DNA of 64,000 bases from an uncultured Bacteroidales bacterium (GTDB lineage Bacteria; Bacteroidota; Bacteroidia; Bacteroidales; Paludibacteraceae). A model generated the notes under the pieces. That model was not told the DNA's origin. It saw only the letters and a program-made list of their open reading frames with translations, and ran no database searches. The DNA lies in assembly GCA_902792535.1 (NCBI GenBank), contig CADAZU010000010.1, positions 1-64,000 of the forward strand, in the 5' to 3' direction. This document shows, piece after piece, positions 53,434 through 62,119 of the stretch; positions within the stretch are counted from its first letter, which is position 1, and each line of letters opens with the position of its first letter. Position numbers and translations under genes: made by a program.

Positions 53434-53913
53434 TTACTTCGACAGTTTTTTAGTATAGGCGTATCCCCAGATCATCGTACCGATAGTAGCGACGATAAGG
53501 AAATAGCAAGCATAGATAACGGCGTCAGCCATCTGAGCCCAGAAACCTTCGTTATCCGTGCCTTCGTAACCGATGATGTTGATTTTCTCCGGGCTGCCAA
53601 GGAACCAGCATACACATGCCAATACAACGAATCCGCATACCACACCAAGCGTCATATACGCTTTGCGGCGGTTGGTTTTCCAGTTGTTGGCAAAATCTAC
53701 GCATACCACAGCCAGAGTGATCAGAACTACGAGTCCGAAGAGGATGTAGTTCCAAATGAGGAATGCATCGGTGAAACGAGGAATATCCAGGAAATCACCG
53801 GCTACCTCCAGACTACCATTCGAGCCGCCGAGGAAGAACAGCGCGATGAACACGATGCCCAGCGCCAGAAGCGACCAGAGAGTAATCTTAGGAATCATTT
53901 TATAGTTTTTCAT
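53434..53913 (-). CDS. Conserved membrane protein of the exbB-exbD operon
   Basis: 159 residues from the ATG at 53913. Four hydrophobic segments are visible (ITLWSLLALGIVFIALFFL, YILFGLVVLITLAVVCVDF, MTLGVVCGFVVLACVCWFL and AVIYACYFLIVATIGTMIWG). A protein of this kind often sits between exbB and exbD in Bacteroidales and may be part of the same energy-transducing complex. I know no defined activity. Confidence 0.75.
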   Translation of the reverse strand: MKNYKMIPKITLWSLLALGIVFIALFFLGGSNGSLEVAGDFLDIPRFTDAFLIWNYILFGLVVLITLAVVCVDFANNWKTNRRKAYMTLGVVCGFVVLACVCWFLGSPEKINIIGYEGTDNEGFWAQMADAVIYACYFLIVATIGTMIWGYAYTKKLSK

Positions 53914-54002
53914 AATGCTCAAAATTAAATTAATTTGTTATTTGTTATTTGTCATTGGTACTGGACAATCACCAATTACCAATCTACAATTACCAATAAT
54001 AA

Positions 54003-54821
54003 TTATTTTTTCTGAGCCTTGTCGTACTCTACTACGATGTCGAGCAGGCTGATGGAGCTGTCCTCCATTTCATTTACCAGACCCTCAACGAGCGAAAGGA
54101 TATAGTTGTAGAACAACTGCAGTACAACTGCGATGATCAAACCGAGAAGGGTGGTCAACAGAGCGACCTTGATACCGCCGGCAACAACCGTTGCAGAGAT
54201 ATCACCTACTTGCTGGATCTTATCGAATGCCTCGATCATACCGATGATGGTACCCAAGAAACCGAGAGACGGAGCAATTGCGATGAAGAGGGTGATCCAA
54301 GAGAGGTTCTTCTCCAAGAGACCGAGCTGCACGCCACCGTAAGAAGCAACGGTTTTCTCTACTACATCGATGCCCTCGTCATAGCGGCTCAGACCCTGAT
54401 AGAAGATCGAAGCGACCGGTCCGCGTGTATTGCGGCAAACCTCCAGAGCTTTCTCAATACCGCCGGCTTTGAGAGCAGCCTCAACGTCATTGAGCAGTTG
54501 CTTTGTGTTCGTTTTGCTGAGCGACAGATAGATAATACGCTCGATACAAAGAGCCAGACCGAACACGAGAGTAACAAGAGTCAGCGCCATAAAGCCGGCA
54601 CCACCTTCGATAAATTTCGTCTTCAGCGTTTTGTGAAGAGCTACAAGACCACCAGCCTCCTCAGCAGGAGCCTCTACTACTTCTTCAGCTACCGGAGCAG
54701 CTTCATCTACTTGTTCAACAGCAGCTTCCTCAGCAGGAGCAGCTGCCTCTTGTGCCATTACTGCTGCGCTACCAAAGGTCAGCATTGCCAGCACTGTAAG
54801 GGTTGCAAATACTTTTTTCAT
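54003..54821 (-). CDS. exbB: MotA/TolQ/ExbB proton channel protein
   Basis: 272 residues. A signal-peptide-like start (MKKVFATLTVLAMLTFGSAA) is followed by an Ala/Glu-rich stretch (about residues 25-57). Three membrane helices follow; the last two carry LFIAIAPSLGFLGTIIGMIE and GIKVALLTTLLGLIIAVVLQ, the ExbB/TolQ signature. It forms the proton channel with ExbD and energises TonB. It is the first gene of the four-gene operon. The leader upstream (54822-55006) has several hairpins. Confidence 0.92.
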   Translation of the reverse strand: MKKVFATLTVLAMLTFGSAAVMAQEAAAPAEEAAVEQVDEAAPVAEEVVEAPAEEAGGLVALHKTLKTKFIEGGAGFMALTLVTLVFGLALCIERIIYLSLSKTNTKQLLNDVEAALKAGGIEKALEVCRNTRGPVASIFYQGLSRYDEGIDVVEKTVASYGGVQLGLLEKNLSWITLFIAIAPSLGFLGTIIGMIEAFDKIQQVGDISATVVAGGIKVALLTTLLGLIIAVVLQLFYNYILSLVEGLVNEMEDSSISLLDIVVEYDKAQKK

Positions 54822-54889
54822 GAGAATAAATTATTAATTAAATTATTTGTGTTTGTTGTATTTTTCGGTTAATCTTTTTGCGGAGAACC

Positions 54890-54990
54890 TCTCCACGGGG
54901 ATTTCTTCGTAATCCCCACAAGCTGCCGCTGGCACCTTGTTCAATCCATTGCCAATGTTTGCTTGCTCAAGCAAGCTTGGACAGACAAAC
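54890..54990 (-). other. Hairpin-rich DNA between tRNA-Ser and exbB
   Basis: GGGGATT and AATCCCC (about 54897-54917) form a stem, and GCTTGCT and AGCAAGC (about 54961-54976) form a second, extended by CCAA and TTGG. The words ACCTTGTTCAAT and ACCTTGTCAAT are repeated. The second hairpin may end the tRNA transcript, and the first may lie in the exbB leader. I recognise no riboswitch or tRNA here. Confidence 0.4.
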
Positions 54991-55006
54991 CTTGTCAATG
55001 TTTTGC

Positions 55007-55093
55007 GGAGAGACGGGGATTCGAACCCCGGAAACCCTTTTGGAGTTTACACGCTTTCCAGGCGTGCCTCTTCAACCACTCGAGCATCTCTCC
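55007..55093 (-). tRNA. tRNA-Ser (anticodon GGA)
   Basis: 87 nt. On the minus strand, GGAGAGA at the 5' end pairs with TCTCTCC at the 3' end. The anticodon stem CACGC/GCGTG encloses CTGGAAA, giving anticodon GGA. The long variable arm is typical of tRNA-Ser, and GGTTCGAATCC is the T arm. CCA is not encoded. Confidence 0.96.
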
Positions 55094-55118
55094 TTTGCGA
55101 CTTTTCGCTAATCGGGTA

Positions 55119-55149
55119 CAAAATTACTGCTTTTTTGCGACATACGCAA
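55119..55149 (-). promoter_or_regulatory. Promoter of tRNA-Ser(GGA)
   Basis: On the minus strand, TTG (55149-55147), 20 nt, TAATTTTG (55126-55119). Confidence 0.75.
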
Positions 55150-55179
55150 GAGTTTGGACATTTTTTTGCAAAAAAATAC

Positions 55180-55983
55180 TCATTTTATCGAAAAAAGCAG
55201 CCTTGCGTTCGCGTTTGTTTGCGTTATTATCTGTTCTACCGGCTCATTATAGACCTGCGACAAACGCTCTGCCACATGGATCATAAAACGGCTCTCATTG
55301 CGTTGCCCGCGATGCGGAACAGGTGCCATATAAGGTCCGTCTGTTTCGAGCACCAAGCGGTCCAAAGGAACAGGAGCAAACCGTTCGTCCCCTGCCAGAC
55401 AGTCTGCCAATTTGCAATTTTTGAACGTGATCACCCCTCCTATGCCGAGGTACAGCCCAATATCCAGAATCTGTTGCGCCGTCTCGCGGCTGCCGTTGAA
55501 ACAATGAAAGACACCGCGCAGAGGATGTGCCGATTGTACATTACTGATTGTAAATTGTAAAATTTTAAGGATATCTTCCGTTGCTTCGCGGTTATGCAGG
55601 ATTACCGGAAGGTCCAGTTCTTGCGCCAGCCACAGTTGCCGGCGAAGCACCTCTTTCTGCTCCTCCTTATAGGTCTTGTCCCAATAATAATCCAGTCCGA
55701 TTTCTCCGATAGCGACCAATTCGTCGCGGTGTTCCCGGATAGCTTGTTCCACGAGTGCCAATTGGTTCTCCCAATCCTCTTTGACATCTTCGGGATGCAG
55801 TCCCAGCGCCGGATAGCAATATCCGGGATGTGCATGGCATACCTCCAGTACTGTCTCTATAGACGCCGCATTGACGCCCGGCACAATCATAGCCTCCACC
55901 CCACTCTCGCGCTGGCGAGCGATCACCTCTTCACGATCCGGAGTAAATGCTTCTTCATCAATATGGATATGGGTATCAATCAT
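55180..55983 (-). CDS. tatD: TatD-family metal-dependent hydrolase
   Basis: 267 residues. The N-terminal MIDTHIHIDEEAF gives the metal-binding histidines 5 and 7. AIGEIGLDYYW supplies the glutamate, PVILHNREATEDILK and GVFHCFNGS supply two histidines, and LVLETDGPYMAP supplies the last aspartate. TatD proteins are 3'-5' exonucleases on DNA or RNA. The segment ILQFTISNVQSAHPLRGV is encoded in part by an ACAATTTACAATC microrepeat (55531-55569), so it is likely an insertion. It lies downstream of queA on the same strand. Confidence 0.92.
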   Translation of the reverse strand: MIDTHIHIDEEAFTPDREEVIARQRESGVEAMIVPGVNAASIETVLEVCHAHPGYCYPALGLHPEDVKEDWENQLALVEQAIREHRDELVAIGEIGLDYYWDKTYKEEQKEVLRRQLWLAQELDLPVILHNREATEDILKILQFTISNVQSAHPLRGVFHCFNGSRETAQQILDIGLYLGIGGVITFKNCKLADCLAGDERFAPVPLDRLVLETDGPYMAPVPHRGQRNESRFMIHVAERLSQVYNEPVEQIITQTNANARLLFSIK

Positions 55984-56007
55984 AATTGAGAATTGAGAAT
56001 TGAGAAT
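55984..56007. repeat. TGAGAATTGAGAAT microrepeat between queA and tatD
   Basis: Three AATTGAGA units in tandem. The same word occurs at 62098-62120 and 63238-63270. Confidence 0.75.
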
Positions 56008-57219
56008 TTATGATTTACGATTGAGGATAGAGCTGTCGCCGTAACTGAGGAATCGGAACTCGTGCCCCAGTGCGTAGTCATAAATGGTGCGCCAGTCGCC
56101 TCCCACAAACGCACTGACCAACAACAGAAGCGTCGATTGCGGCTGGTGGAAATTGGTGATCAACTGATCCACCACATGGAATACATAGCCGGGTTTGATC
56201 ATGATCTGGGTCTCGGCATGCAGCGTCTGCTGACCGGTTGTGTCCAAATATGCCACGATTGCTCGGAGCGCCTCTTCGGTCGAAGGGAACGATTTCTGTT
56301 CATAGGGCTCGAACTGCGCTACATGGATATGCTCGATATTCCGGTACTCCGACGCCTCAGAATTGAGGAACCGGCAGCCGATGAAATAGAGACTCTCCAG
56401 CGTGCGCATAGAGGTAGTCCCGACCGCCACGATATGACCTATTTTGGCGATGATATGTTCGATCGTCGATTTGGGCACCGCAATGATCTCGGTATGCATG
56501 GTATGCTCATTGGCGTCCGCAGTCTTGACCGGCAGGAAAGTCCCGGCTCCCACATGCAGCGTCACCTCGTCCGTCTCTATTCCGCGATTATGCAGATCGC
56601 TCAACACCTTCTCCGTAAAATGAAGTCCGGCAGTCGGAGCCGCCACGGAACCTTTGATGCGCGAATAGACGGTCTGGTAAGTGGTCTTGTCGCTCTCCTC
56701 GGTCTTGCGGTTCAAGTACGGCGGGATTGGCAGTTCGCCCATTGCGTCCAGGATCTCAGCAAACGATACATTCGCTTCGTCCCATTCGAAACGCACCGCA
56801 AACGTATTACCCAGCGTCTCTTGCTTATACGCACGCAGCGTCCATTCGCCCGCCTTCAGTTCGATCGCTTCGGCGTGCCATTTCTTGGCGTTACCCACCA
56901 TACATTTCCAAATGCAGCCGGTAGTCGAAGAGAGCGAGAGCTGGTAATCATGCGGCTCCAGCGGCTCCAGACAGAAGACCTCGATCCGTGCACCGGTGGG
57001 TTTATAGAACTCCAGACGCGCCTGTATCACGCGCGTATTATTATATATAAGGAGTGAATGCGGCGCGATATAGTCGCCCACATTGAAAAAACGGTCCTCA
57101 CTAACCTGCCCGTCGCGATAGACCAGCAACTTACTGTGGTCGCGCTCCGGCAGCGGGTATTTGGCAATCCGCTCGTCCGGCAAAGGGTAATTATAATCAG
57201 CTATGTAAATGGGAGTCAT
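56008..57219 (-). CDS. queA: S-adenosylmethionine:tRNA ribosyltransferase-isomerase
   Basis: 403 residues from the ATG at 57219 (MTPIYIADYNYPLPDERIAK). Conserved blocks are PERDHSKLLVYRDGQ, LLIYNNTRVIQARLEF, KGSVAAPTAGLHFTEKVL, HVGAGTFLPVKT and NFHQPQSTLLLLVSAFVGGD. QueA moves the ribosyl group of SAM to the preQ1 base in tRNA, in queuosine synthesis. It is longer than E. coli QueA (356), as is usual in this phylum. Its start overlaps the end of the methyltransferase gene by 23 bp, so the two are one transcript. Confidence 0.95.
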   Translation of the reverse strand: MTPIYIADYNYPLPDERIAKYPLPERDHSKLLVYRDGQVSEDRFFNVGDYIAPHSLLIYNNTRVIQARLEFYKPTGARIEVFCLEPLEPHDYQLSLSSTTGCIWKCMVGNAKKWHAEAIELKAGEWTLRAYKQETLGNTFAVRFEWDEANVSFAEILDAMGELPIPPYLNRKTEESDKTTYQTVYSRIKGSVAAPTAGLHFTEKVLSDLHNRGIETDEVTLHVGAGTFLPVKTADANEHTMHTEIIAVPKSTIEHIIAKIGHIVAVGTTSMRTLESLYFIGCRFLNSEASEYRNIEHIHVAQFEPYEQKSFPSTEEALRAIVAYLDTTGQQTLHAETQIMIKPGYVFHVVDQLITNFHQPQSTLLLLVSAFVGGDWRTIYDYALGHEFRFLSYGDSSILNRKS

Positions 57220-58411
57220 TTCTTTTTCCTGCAAATAGTTCGTATTGATTGAATTGGCAATCCAGTTCTCCATTCAGCAAGCGGTATTTCTTGGTCGGTT
57301 TGAGTCCGATACATTTCATCGCCGCCGCATTGGAAGAAATGATCCATGCCGTGGCTCCGGTGAATTGGTGTTTCAGCGCCGTGCCTATTTTGGCATAGAG
57401 TTCCTCCATGTCTTTGTTGGACGCGAGGCGTTCGCCATAAGGCGGATTAAGCATCACCAGAGGTGAAACTCCACCCTCGCCTTCCTCACAAGAGAGGGAA
57501 AAAGGATTTTTGATTTCCTCCAAGCGGATCTGCTTGAGTTCGATGTCCTTTTGCACGCCGGCGGACTTGATATTCTTCGCCGCTTGCTGGATGGCATAGA
57601 ACGAAGCATCGGAGCCGTAGATCTTGTGCGTGAACTCCCGCTCGGCAGAATCGTCATTGTAGATATCGCTCCATAGCTCCGCATCGAAGTCCCGCCATTT
57701 CTCGAAAGCGAACGACTGGCGGAAGACACCCGGTGCTATGTTGCGGGCAATGAGTGCCGCCTCGATCAGCAGCGTACCTGATCCGCACATCGGGTCATAG
57801 AAATCCGATTGTCCTTTCCATCCCGCCATCAGTAACATCCCTGCCGCCAGCGCTTCGTTGATTGGCGCTTCGGTGTTCGCTACGCGGTATCCGCGCTTGT
57901 GCAGACTCTCTCCACTGCTGTCCAGAGACACGGTCACCTGTTCATTAGCGATATGCACATTGACGAGTAACTCCGGTTCTTGCGTACTCACGTTCGGGCG
58001 CTTGCCTTCCTTCAAAGTCCAGTAATCGGCTATAGCGTCTTTGACGCGATACGTCACAAAACGGCTGTTGCGGAAAGTCTCGCTATACACCGTCGCATCA
58101 ATCGCAAAAGAGGTATCCACCGTCATGTACTGCGCCCAGTCGATCCCTTTCACCAATTCGTACAGCCAATCCTCAGGCTTGATTTTCGATTTCTCATTCC
58201 TGATTTTGAATTTGCCTGTAGCTATCGGAACCAGCACCCGCGAAGCGGTGCGCAGACATAGATTAGCGCGATAAAGCAGTGCCTTATCCCCTCTAAAAGA
58301 AACGGCTCGTCTTTCGATGAGCACGTCGTTTGCGCCGAGTTCTATCAGTTCTTGCGCTAATACTTCCTCCAAGCCCTTGAATGTCTTGGCGAGCATAGAA
58401 AAGTTTTTCAT
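57197..58411 (-). CDS. THUMP-domain rRNA guanine-N2 methyltransferase, RlmL-like
   Basis: 404 residues. The N-terminal THUMP region (about 1-150) is followed by a class I SAM methyltransferase domain with DFYDPMCGSGTLLIEAALIA and LNPPYGERL. It probably methylates a guanine of 23S rRNA. Two segments look inserted. GKFKIRNEKSKIK is encoded by an AATTCAAAATC-type microrepeat (58180-58214), and SLSCEEGEGGVSP is encoded by a G/C-rich palindromic element (57460-57508) of the same kind as the one in pnuC. tRNA-Ser(UGA) ends 3 bp upstream. Confidence 0.9.
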   Translation of the reverse strand: MKNFSMLAKTFKGLEEVLAQELIELGANDVLIERRAVSFRGDKALLYRANLCLRTASRVLVPIATGKFKIRNEKSKIKPEDWLYELVKGIDWAQYMTVDTSFAIDATVYSETFRNSRFVTYRVKDAIADYWTLKEGKRPNVSTQEPELLVNVHIANEQVTVSLDSSGESLHKRGYRVANTEAPINEALAAGMLLMAGWKGQSDFYDPMCGSGTLLIEAALIARNIAPGVFRQSFAFEKWRDFDAELWSDIYNDDSAEREFTHKIYGSDASFYAIQQAAKNIKSAGVQKDIELKQIRLEEIKNPFSLSCEEGEGGVSPLVMLNPPYGERLASNKDMEELYAKIGTALKHQFTGATAWIISSNAAAMKCIGLKPTKKYRLLNGELDCQFNQYELFAGKRNDSHLHS

Positions 58412-58413
58412 GC

Positions 58414-58497
58414 GGAAAGAGAGGGATTCGAACCCCCGGTACCTTTCAGTACGTCGGTTTTCAAGACCGATGCATTAGACCACTCTGCCATCTTTCC
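58414..58497 (-). tRNA. tRNA-Ser (anticodon UGA)
   Basis: 84 nt. On the minus strand, GGAAAGA at the 5' end pairs with TCTTTCC at the 3' end. The anticodon loop CTTGAAA gives anticodon TGA. A long variable arm and GGTTCGAATCC T arm are present. CCA is not encoded. Confidence 0.96.
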
Positions 58498-58522
58498 TTC
58501 GCCTTTTTCCAAAAAGCGGGTG

Positions 58523-58553
58523 CAAAGGTACTGCTTTTTTTTAGATTGTGCAA
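58523..58553 (-). promoter_or_regulatory. Promoter of tRNA-Ser(UGA) and the genes after it
   Basis: On the minus strand, TTG (58553-58551), 20 nt, TACCTTTG (58530-58523). It may also read into the methyltransferase and queA. Confidence 0.75.
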
Positions 58554-58581
58554 GTTTTTGTAAAAAAAAATCACATTCTTT

Positions 58582-59463
58582 TTATTTTTTCAGCTGGAAG
58601 GGGAAGGAGCCGATGAGGTTTCCTTCGCAGAAGAAATCAACCGTATAGAATCCCTGTTGCACTTTTTCACCCTCTCCCAGCGGACAGTAGCACGTGCCGC
58701 TGTATGCTTCGCCGCTATATTCGATCTGCTGGGTCAGCGAATAAGGTATCTCTCCGCTCTCGAAGGCGAACAGTTTGCCTTCGCTTTCGTCCATCAATTC
58801 GCCTGCGGGAGTGATTACACGGACGTAGAGGTCCTTCATTCCCGGTGTGCAGGTGATGTTTTTAGCTATCACGAAATCGAACTGCAATTTGCGTGCATGG
58901 CTCGACATACGCGTTTTCTTGTCGTTCTTGTTGAGCATGGTTACCGTACTGGAAGTGACCTCCAGCATGGCTGCACGGGTCACGGTCTCTGTCAACTCCG
59001 TGTTCGCCTGGGTCAGTTCCTCATTGCGCGAACGGTACTGCTGGTTCTCCTGGCGCACCTGCTGATTCTCCACGGTAAGCCGCGCGTTGGTGGCATTGAG
59101 GCTGTCAATCTGGCGCACATAATCCTTCATGACCGCGCGAACGGTAGCCAACTCTTTCTTCAGCTCCGCTATACGGCGGGCATTGGAAGCCTTGGTGGTA
59201 CGCAATTCCTCCAACAGGTCCTGCACACGTTGTTGCTCACGCGCCAGAAGGTCCTGCAGACTGTCGTTGCGGATGTCCATCTGCTGATACCCGTCGAACT
59301 GGATCGCCAGATCTTCGTATTCGTCCTCCAGTTCTTCTTTCTCGATGGTCATTTGCTCCACCATCTCGTTCATCTCTTTGCGCTGACTCAAAAAGAGGTA
59401 CGCCAGCACGGCTACCAAAACAAGCAGGACAGCAAAAATAGTATATACTACGGATTTTTTCAT
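58582..59463 (-). CDS. Membrane-anchored coiled-coil protein
   Basis: 293 residues. One N-terminal membrane helix (VVYTIFAVLLVLVAVLAYLF) is followed by a long coiled coil (about residues 28-165, rich in Glu, Gln and Arg). A compact C-terminal domain (about 190-293) contains KLQFDFVIAKNITCTPGMKD and ends in GSFPFQLKK. The conserved-hypothetical pattern is known to me in Bacteroidales but without an assigned function. Placement after murF suggests an envelope or cell-shape role. Its ATG overlaps the murF stop by 4 bp. Confidence 0.7.
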   Translation of the reverse strand: MKKSVVYTIFAVLLVLVAVLAYLFLSQRKEMNEMVEQMTIEKEELEDEYEDLAIQFDGYQQMDIRNDSLQDLLAREQQRVQDLLEELRTTKASNARRIAELKKELATVRAVMKDYVRQIDSLNATNARLTVENQQVRQENQQYRSRNEELTQANTELTETVTRAAMLEVTSSTVTMLNKNDKKTRMSSHARKLQFDFVIAKNITCTPGMKDLYVRVITPAGELMDESEGKLFAFESGEIPYSLTQQIEYSGEAYSGTCYCPLGEGEKVQQGFYTVDFFCEGNLIGSFPFQLKK

Positions 59464-60611
59464 AATAATGGAATTACTTTCTCTAATTGGTTACTGCGAC
59501 TGCCTTTGAGCAAGATCGTATATCCGCTCAACGGCTCTTGTTGCAAGTATTGGCACAATGCCTCCACATTCTCAAAGACCGGATACGGCGCAGTCGTCTC
59601 TTTGTACTCCTCTCCCACCAGCAGCACTTTCTCCGCCTTGCGCTCCAGCAGCATATTGACGATGTTCTGGTGCTCCAGATGGCTGTATTCGCCTAATTCG
59701 CGCATCGCACCCAGTATATAACAATCGCCCTTGAAGGCATTGATGGCTGCTTGCATAGAAGTCGGGTTGGCGTTATAAGCATCCACGACGACGGTATTTT
59801 TCTCCGTCTGCATCAACTGGGAGCGGTTGTTGGAAGGGATATATGCGCGGATAGCCGCCAACGCATCTTCTTCGCTCACACCGAAATAGCGTCCGACACA
59901 TATTGCTGCCGACACGTTCTCTGCGTTATAACCGCCGACCAGATGCGTGTCGGAAGGCATCGTACCGGTATGGTATTCCACGGTTTTCAAGTCTCCTGCC
60001 ATTTGCGCCAAGTACGGATTGTCCATGTTTCGGAAACAGAAACCATTGTGTGCACGAAGGAAGTCATATAACTCCGCTTTGGTGCGCATGACGCCTTCGA
60101 ACGAGCCGAAGCCCTGCAAGTGCGCCTTGCCGACGTTGGTGATCAGACCGTAGTTCGGTTCTGCAATCTCTACCAGTTCCTTGATATCTCCGGGATGGGA
60201 AGCACCCATCTCCACAATCGCCATCTCGTGCGCGCGCGTTATATTTAATAAGGTAAGCGGCACACCGAGTTGGTTATTCAGATTGCCTTGGGTATAGTAA
60301 AGTTTGTATTTCGTTGAGAGAACGGCAGCGCATAGTTCCTTGGTGGTCGTCTTTCCGTTCGTTCCGGTAATACCCAAAATAGGCAATCCCAGTTCGCGTC
60401 TCCAAGCCCGAGCAAGGTCTTGCAGCTCCACCAAAGCGTTCTCGCCGGAGATGATATATTCCGCTCCGTCGCGCCGCGCCTGCTCCACGAAATCATTCCC
60501 GTCGAAATGCTCTCCCTTCAATGCCACAAAGACACAGCCGGGAGTGACCTTCCGGCTGTCGGTTGTGACATGGATGGATTCTTTATTTCTTATTAGGAAG
60601 CTCCAATCCAT
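59460..60611 (-). CDS. murF: UDP-N-acetylmuramoyl-tripeptide--D-alanyl-D-alanine ligase
   Basis: 383 residues, shorter than the usual 430 or so. The substrate-binding N-domain (TTDSRKVTPGCVFVALKGEH) is followed by the ATPase domain with ILGITGTNGKTTTKEL (about residues 78-93) and GNLNNQLGVPLTLLNI, and by VVVDAYNANPTSMQAAI. MurF adds D-Ala-D-Ala to the peptidoglycan precursor. The shortening lies in the middle domain, between VEYHTG and GGYNAENVSAAI, and does not remove catalytic motifs. It overlaps the MFS gene by 29 bp. Confidence 0.93.
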   Translation of the reverse strand: MDWSFLIRNKESIHVTTDSRKVTPGCVFVALKGEHFDGNDFVEQARRDGAEYIISGENALVELQDLARAWRRELGLPILGITGTNGKTTTKELCAAVLSTKYKLYYTQGNLNNQLGVPLTLLNITRAHEMAIVEMGASHPGDIKELVEIAEPNYGLITNVGKAHLQGFGSFEGVMRTKAELYDFLRAHNGFCFRNMDNPYLAQMAGDLKTVEYHTGTMPSDTHLVGGYNAENVSAAICVGRYFGVSEEDALAAIRAYIPSNNRSQLMQTEKNTVVVDAYNANPTSMQAAINAFKGDCYILGAMRELGEYSHLEHQNIVNMLLERKAEKVLLVGEEYKETTAPYPVFENVEALCQYLQQEPLSGYTILLKGSRSNQLEKVIPLL

Positions 60612-61953
60612 AGTTCTTCTTTTTATCCTCCACTTTAAGAGCGAGACTCAGCAAGAATGCCAGTACGCCGAAAGAGGCGAAGACAATCATCGGCACGAGG
60701 TAGCCGTTTGTAGCCACACGCAGTTTACCGATGAGCAGCGGCACCAGACAAAGTCCCACATTCTGTACCCAGAAAATAAGGCAGTACGCCGATCCTAATA
60801 CTTTTTCGTCTATGATCTTCGGCACCGAGGGCCACATAGAAGCCGGTACGAGCGAGAAGCTGACACCGAGAATCAGGATCGTGACGAGCGCAAGTGTCTT
60901 AGACGGATATGCCGGCAGGACGAAGGCGAAGACCAGATGGCAAGCGGTCATAATAACCGCTCCGAGCAACATCATCGAAGCGCCTTTGCCTTTGTAGTCA
61001 ATGAACGCGCCGAGGAACGGCGTCAATACCATCGCGAGGATCGGGAACCATTTGAATAGACCTGCCGCTTCCGCATTGGAGATAGCGAGCGTCTCCTCCA
61101 AGAAGTTCGTAGCAAAACGCTGGAAGGGGAAGATAGCCGAATAATAGAGCACGCAGAGGAGCGCTACGATCCAGAACATCTTCGAGCGGAAAATCTGCGC
61201 CAAGTCGGAGACATGGAACTCGTCCTCCGGATCTTTCTCCGCCGTAGCTTCTCCGATCGCCACCAGTTGGCTGTCGAAGGTCTTGTCCATGATCGTGAAG
61301 ATAAAGAAGTTGAGCAGACCTATTACTAATAGTGCCGCCGAGAAGAGCAGAGGAGCAACAACCGAGTTGACACCATCTACTGCGAATTTCTCGCTGATCA
61401 TCGGCGAGAGCCACATAGCGGCAAACACACCCAGACGGGCAATCGCCATCTCCAAGCCCATCGCCAACGCCATCTCTTTGCCTTTGAACCATTTAGCAAG
61501 GATCTTACTAACCGTTGTACCTGCCATCTCTGCGCCGCAGCCGAAGATCATAAAGCCGAACATAGCCAGTTTGGCAGATCCGGGCATAGCAGGCCACCAG
61601 GAATTGAGCCATTCAACGGTATTGGCATCTGCCCACGAGATACCGAAATACTTGATTGCCGCGCCGATCACCATCAGCGAAGCAGAGAGCAAGCCCGTGA
61701 ACCGGACTCCCATCTTATCGAGGATAATACCTGCCAAGATCAGGAATCCGAACACATTGAGGAGGTATTCTCCTGCGGCGTACGTACCGAACACGCCCTG
61801 ATCCCAACCGAGTGTATCATTGAGCAAGGATGCCAGCGGCGAGAGGATGTCCACGAACATATAGGCGAAGAACATCATCGATGCCACCAGAACGAGAACT
61901 GTCCACCGTGCCGCAGCACTATCACGCAGGGTCTGTTTTAATTGATTTACCAT
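60583..61953 (-). CDS. Major facilitator superfamily transporter
   Basis: 456 residues with about 12 membrane helices in two halves and a long cytoplasmic loop around residues 215-245. LAKWFKGKEMALAMGLEMAI is the loop before the fifth helix of MFS carriers. The substrate cannot be told; related Bacteroidales proteins are annotated as nitrate/nitrite- or organic-acid-type carriers, but I do not assign one. Its end overlaps the start of murF. Confidence 0.85.
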   Translation of the reverse strand: MVNQLKQTLRDSAAARWTVLVLVASMMFFAYMFVDILSPLASLLNDTLGWDQGVFGTYAAGEYLLNVFGFLILAGIILDKMGVRFTGLLSASLMVIGAAIKYFGISWADANTVEWLNSWWPAMPGSAKLAMFGFMIFGCGAEMAGTTVSKILAKWFKGKEMALAMGLEMAIARLGVFAAMWLSPMISEKFAVDGVNSVVAPLLFSAALLVIGLLNFFIFTIMDKTFDSQLVAIGEATAEKDPEDEFHVSDLAQIFRSKMFWIVALLCVLYYSAIFPFQRFATNFLEETLAISNAEAAGLFKWFPILAMVLTPFLGAFIDYKGKGASMMLLGAVIMTACHLVFAFVLPAYPSKTLALVTILILGVSFSLVPASMWPSVPKIIDEKVLGSAYCLIFWVQNVGLCLVPLLIGKLRVATNGYLVPMIVFASFGVLAFLLSLALKVEDKKKNYGLELPNKK

Positions 61954-61982
61954 TTGAAGATTTGATAATTTGAAGATTCTAA

Positions 61983-62093
61983 TCAGTTATCCTTGGCCGG
62001 TTTTTGGTACGACCATTTTTTCTTTTTCTTGAGCCACTCTGCCTTTTTCTTTTCGTACTCGGCATAGTGGGATTCTAAATAGCCATCGGCCAT
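61983..62093 (-). CDS. 36-residue conserved small basic protein
   Basis: An ATG at 62093 opens a 37-codon frame ending in TGA. The product starts MADGYLESHYAEYEKKKAEW and is followed by a Lys-rich stretch and SYQKPAKDN. The MAD-YLE start with a charged helix matches tiny conserved proteins I know in Bacteroidales. The function is unknown. It is followed by the MFS gene 29 bp away. Confidence 0.6.
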   Translation of the reverse strand: MADGYLESHYAEYEKKKAEWLKKKKKWSYQKPAKDN

Positions 62094-62119
62094 GTTAATT
62101 GAGAATTGAGAATTGAAAA

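Noticed and set aside
54890..54990. A decayed second tRNA-Ser or a known riboswitch
   Set aside because: Hairpins are present, but no complete tRNA arms and no known aptamer consensus can be built.
58657..59721. 354-residue open frame on the plus strand
   Set aside because: It is antisense to the coiled-coil protein gene and the end of murF; Leu/His-rich shadow of a Glu/Gln-rich coiled coil.
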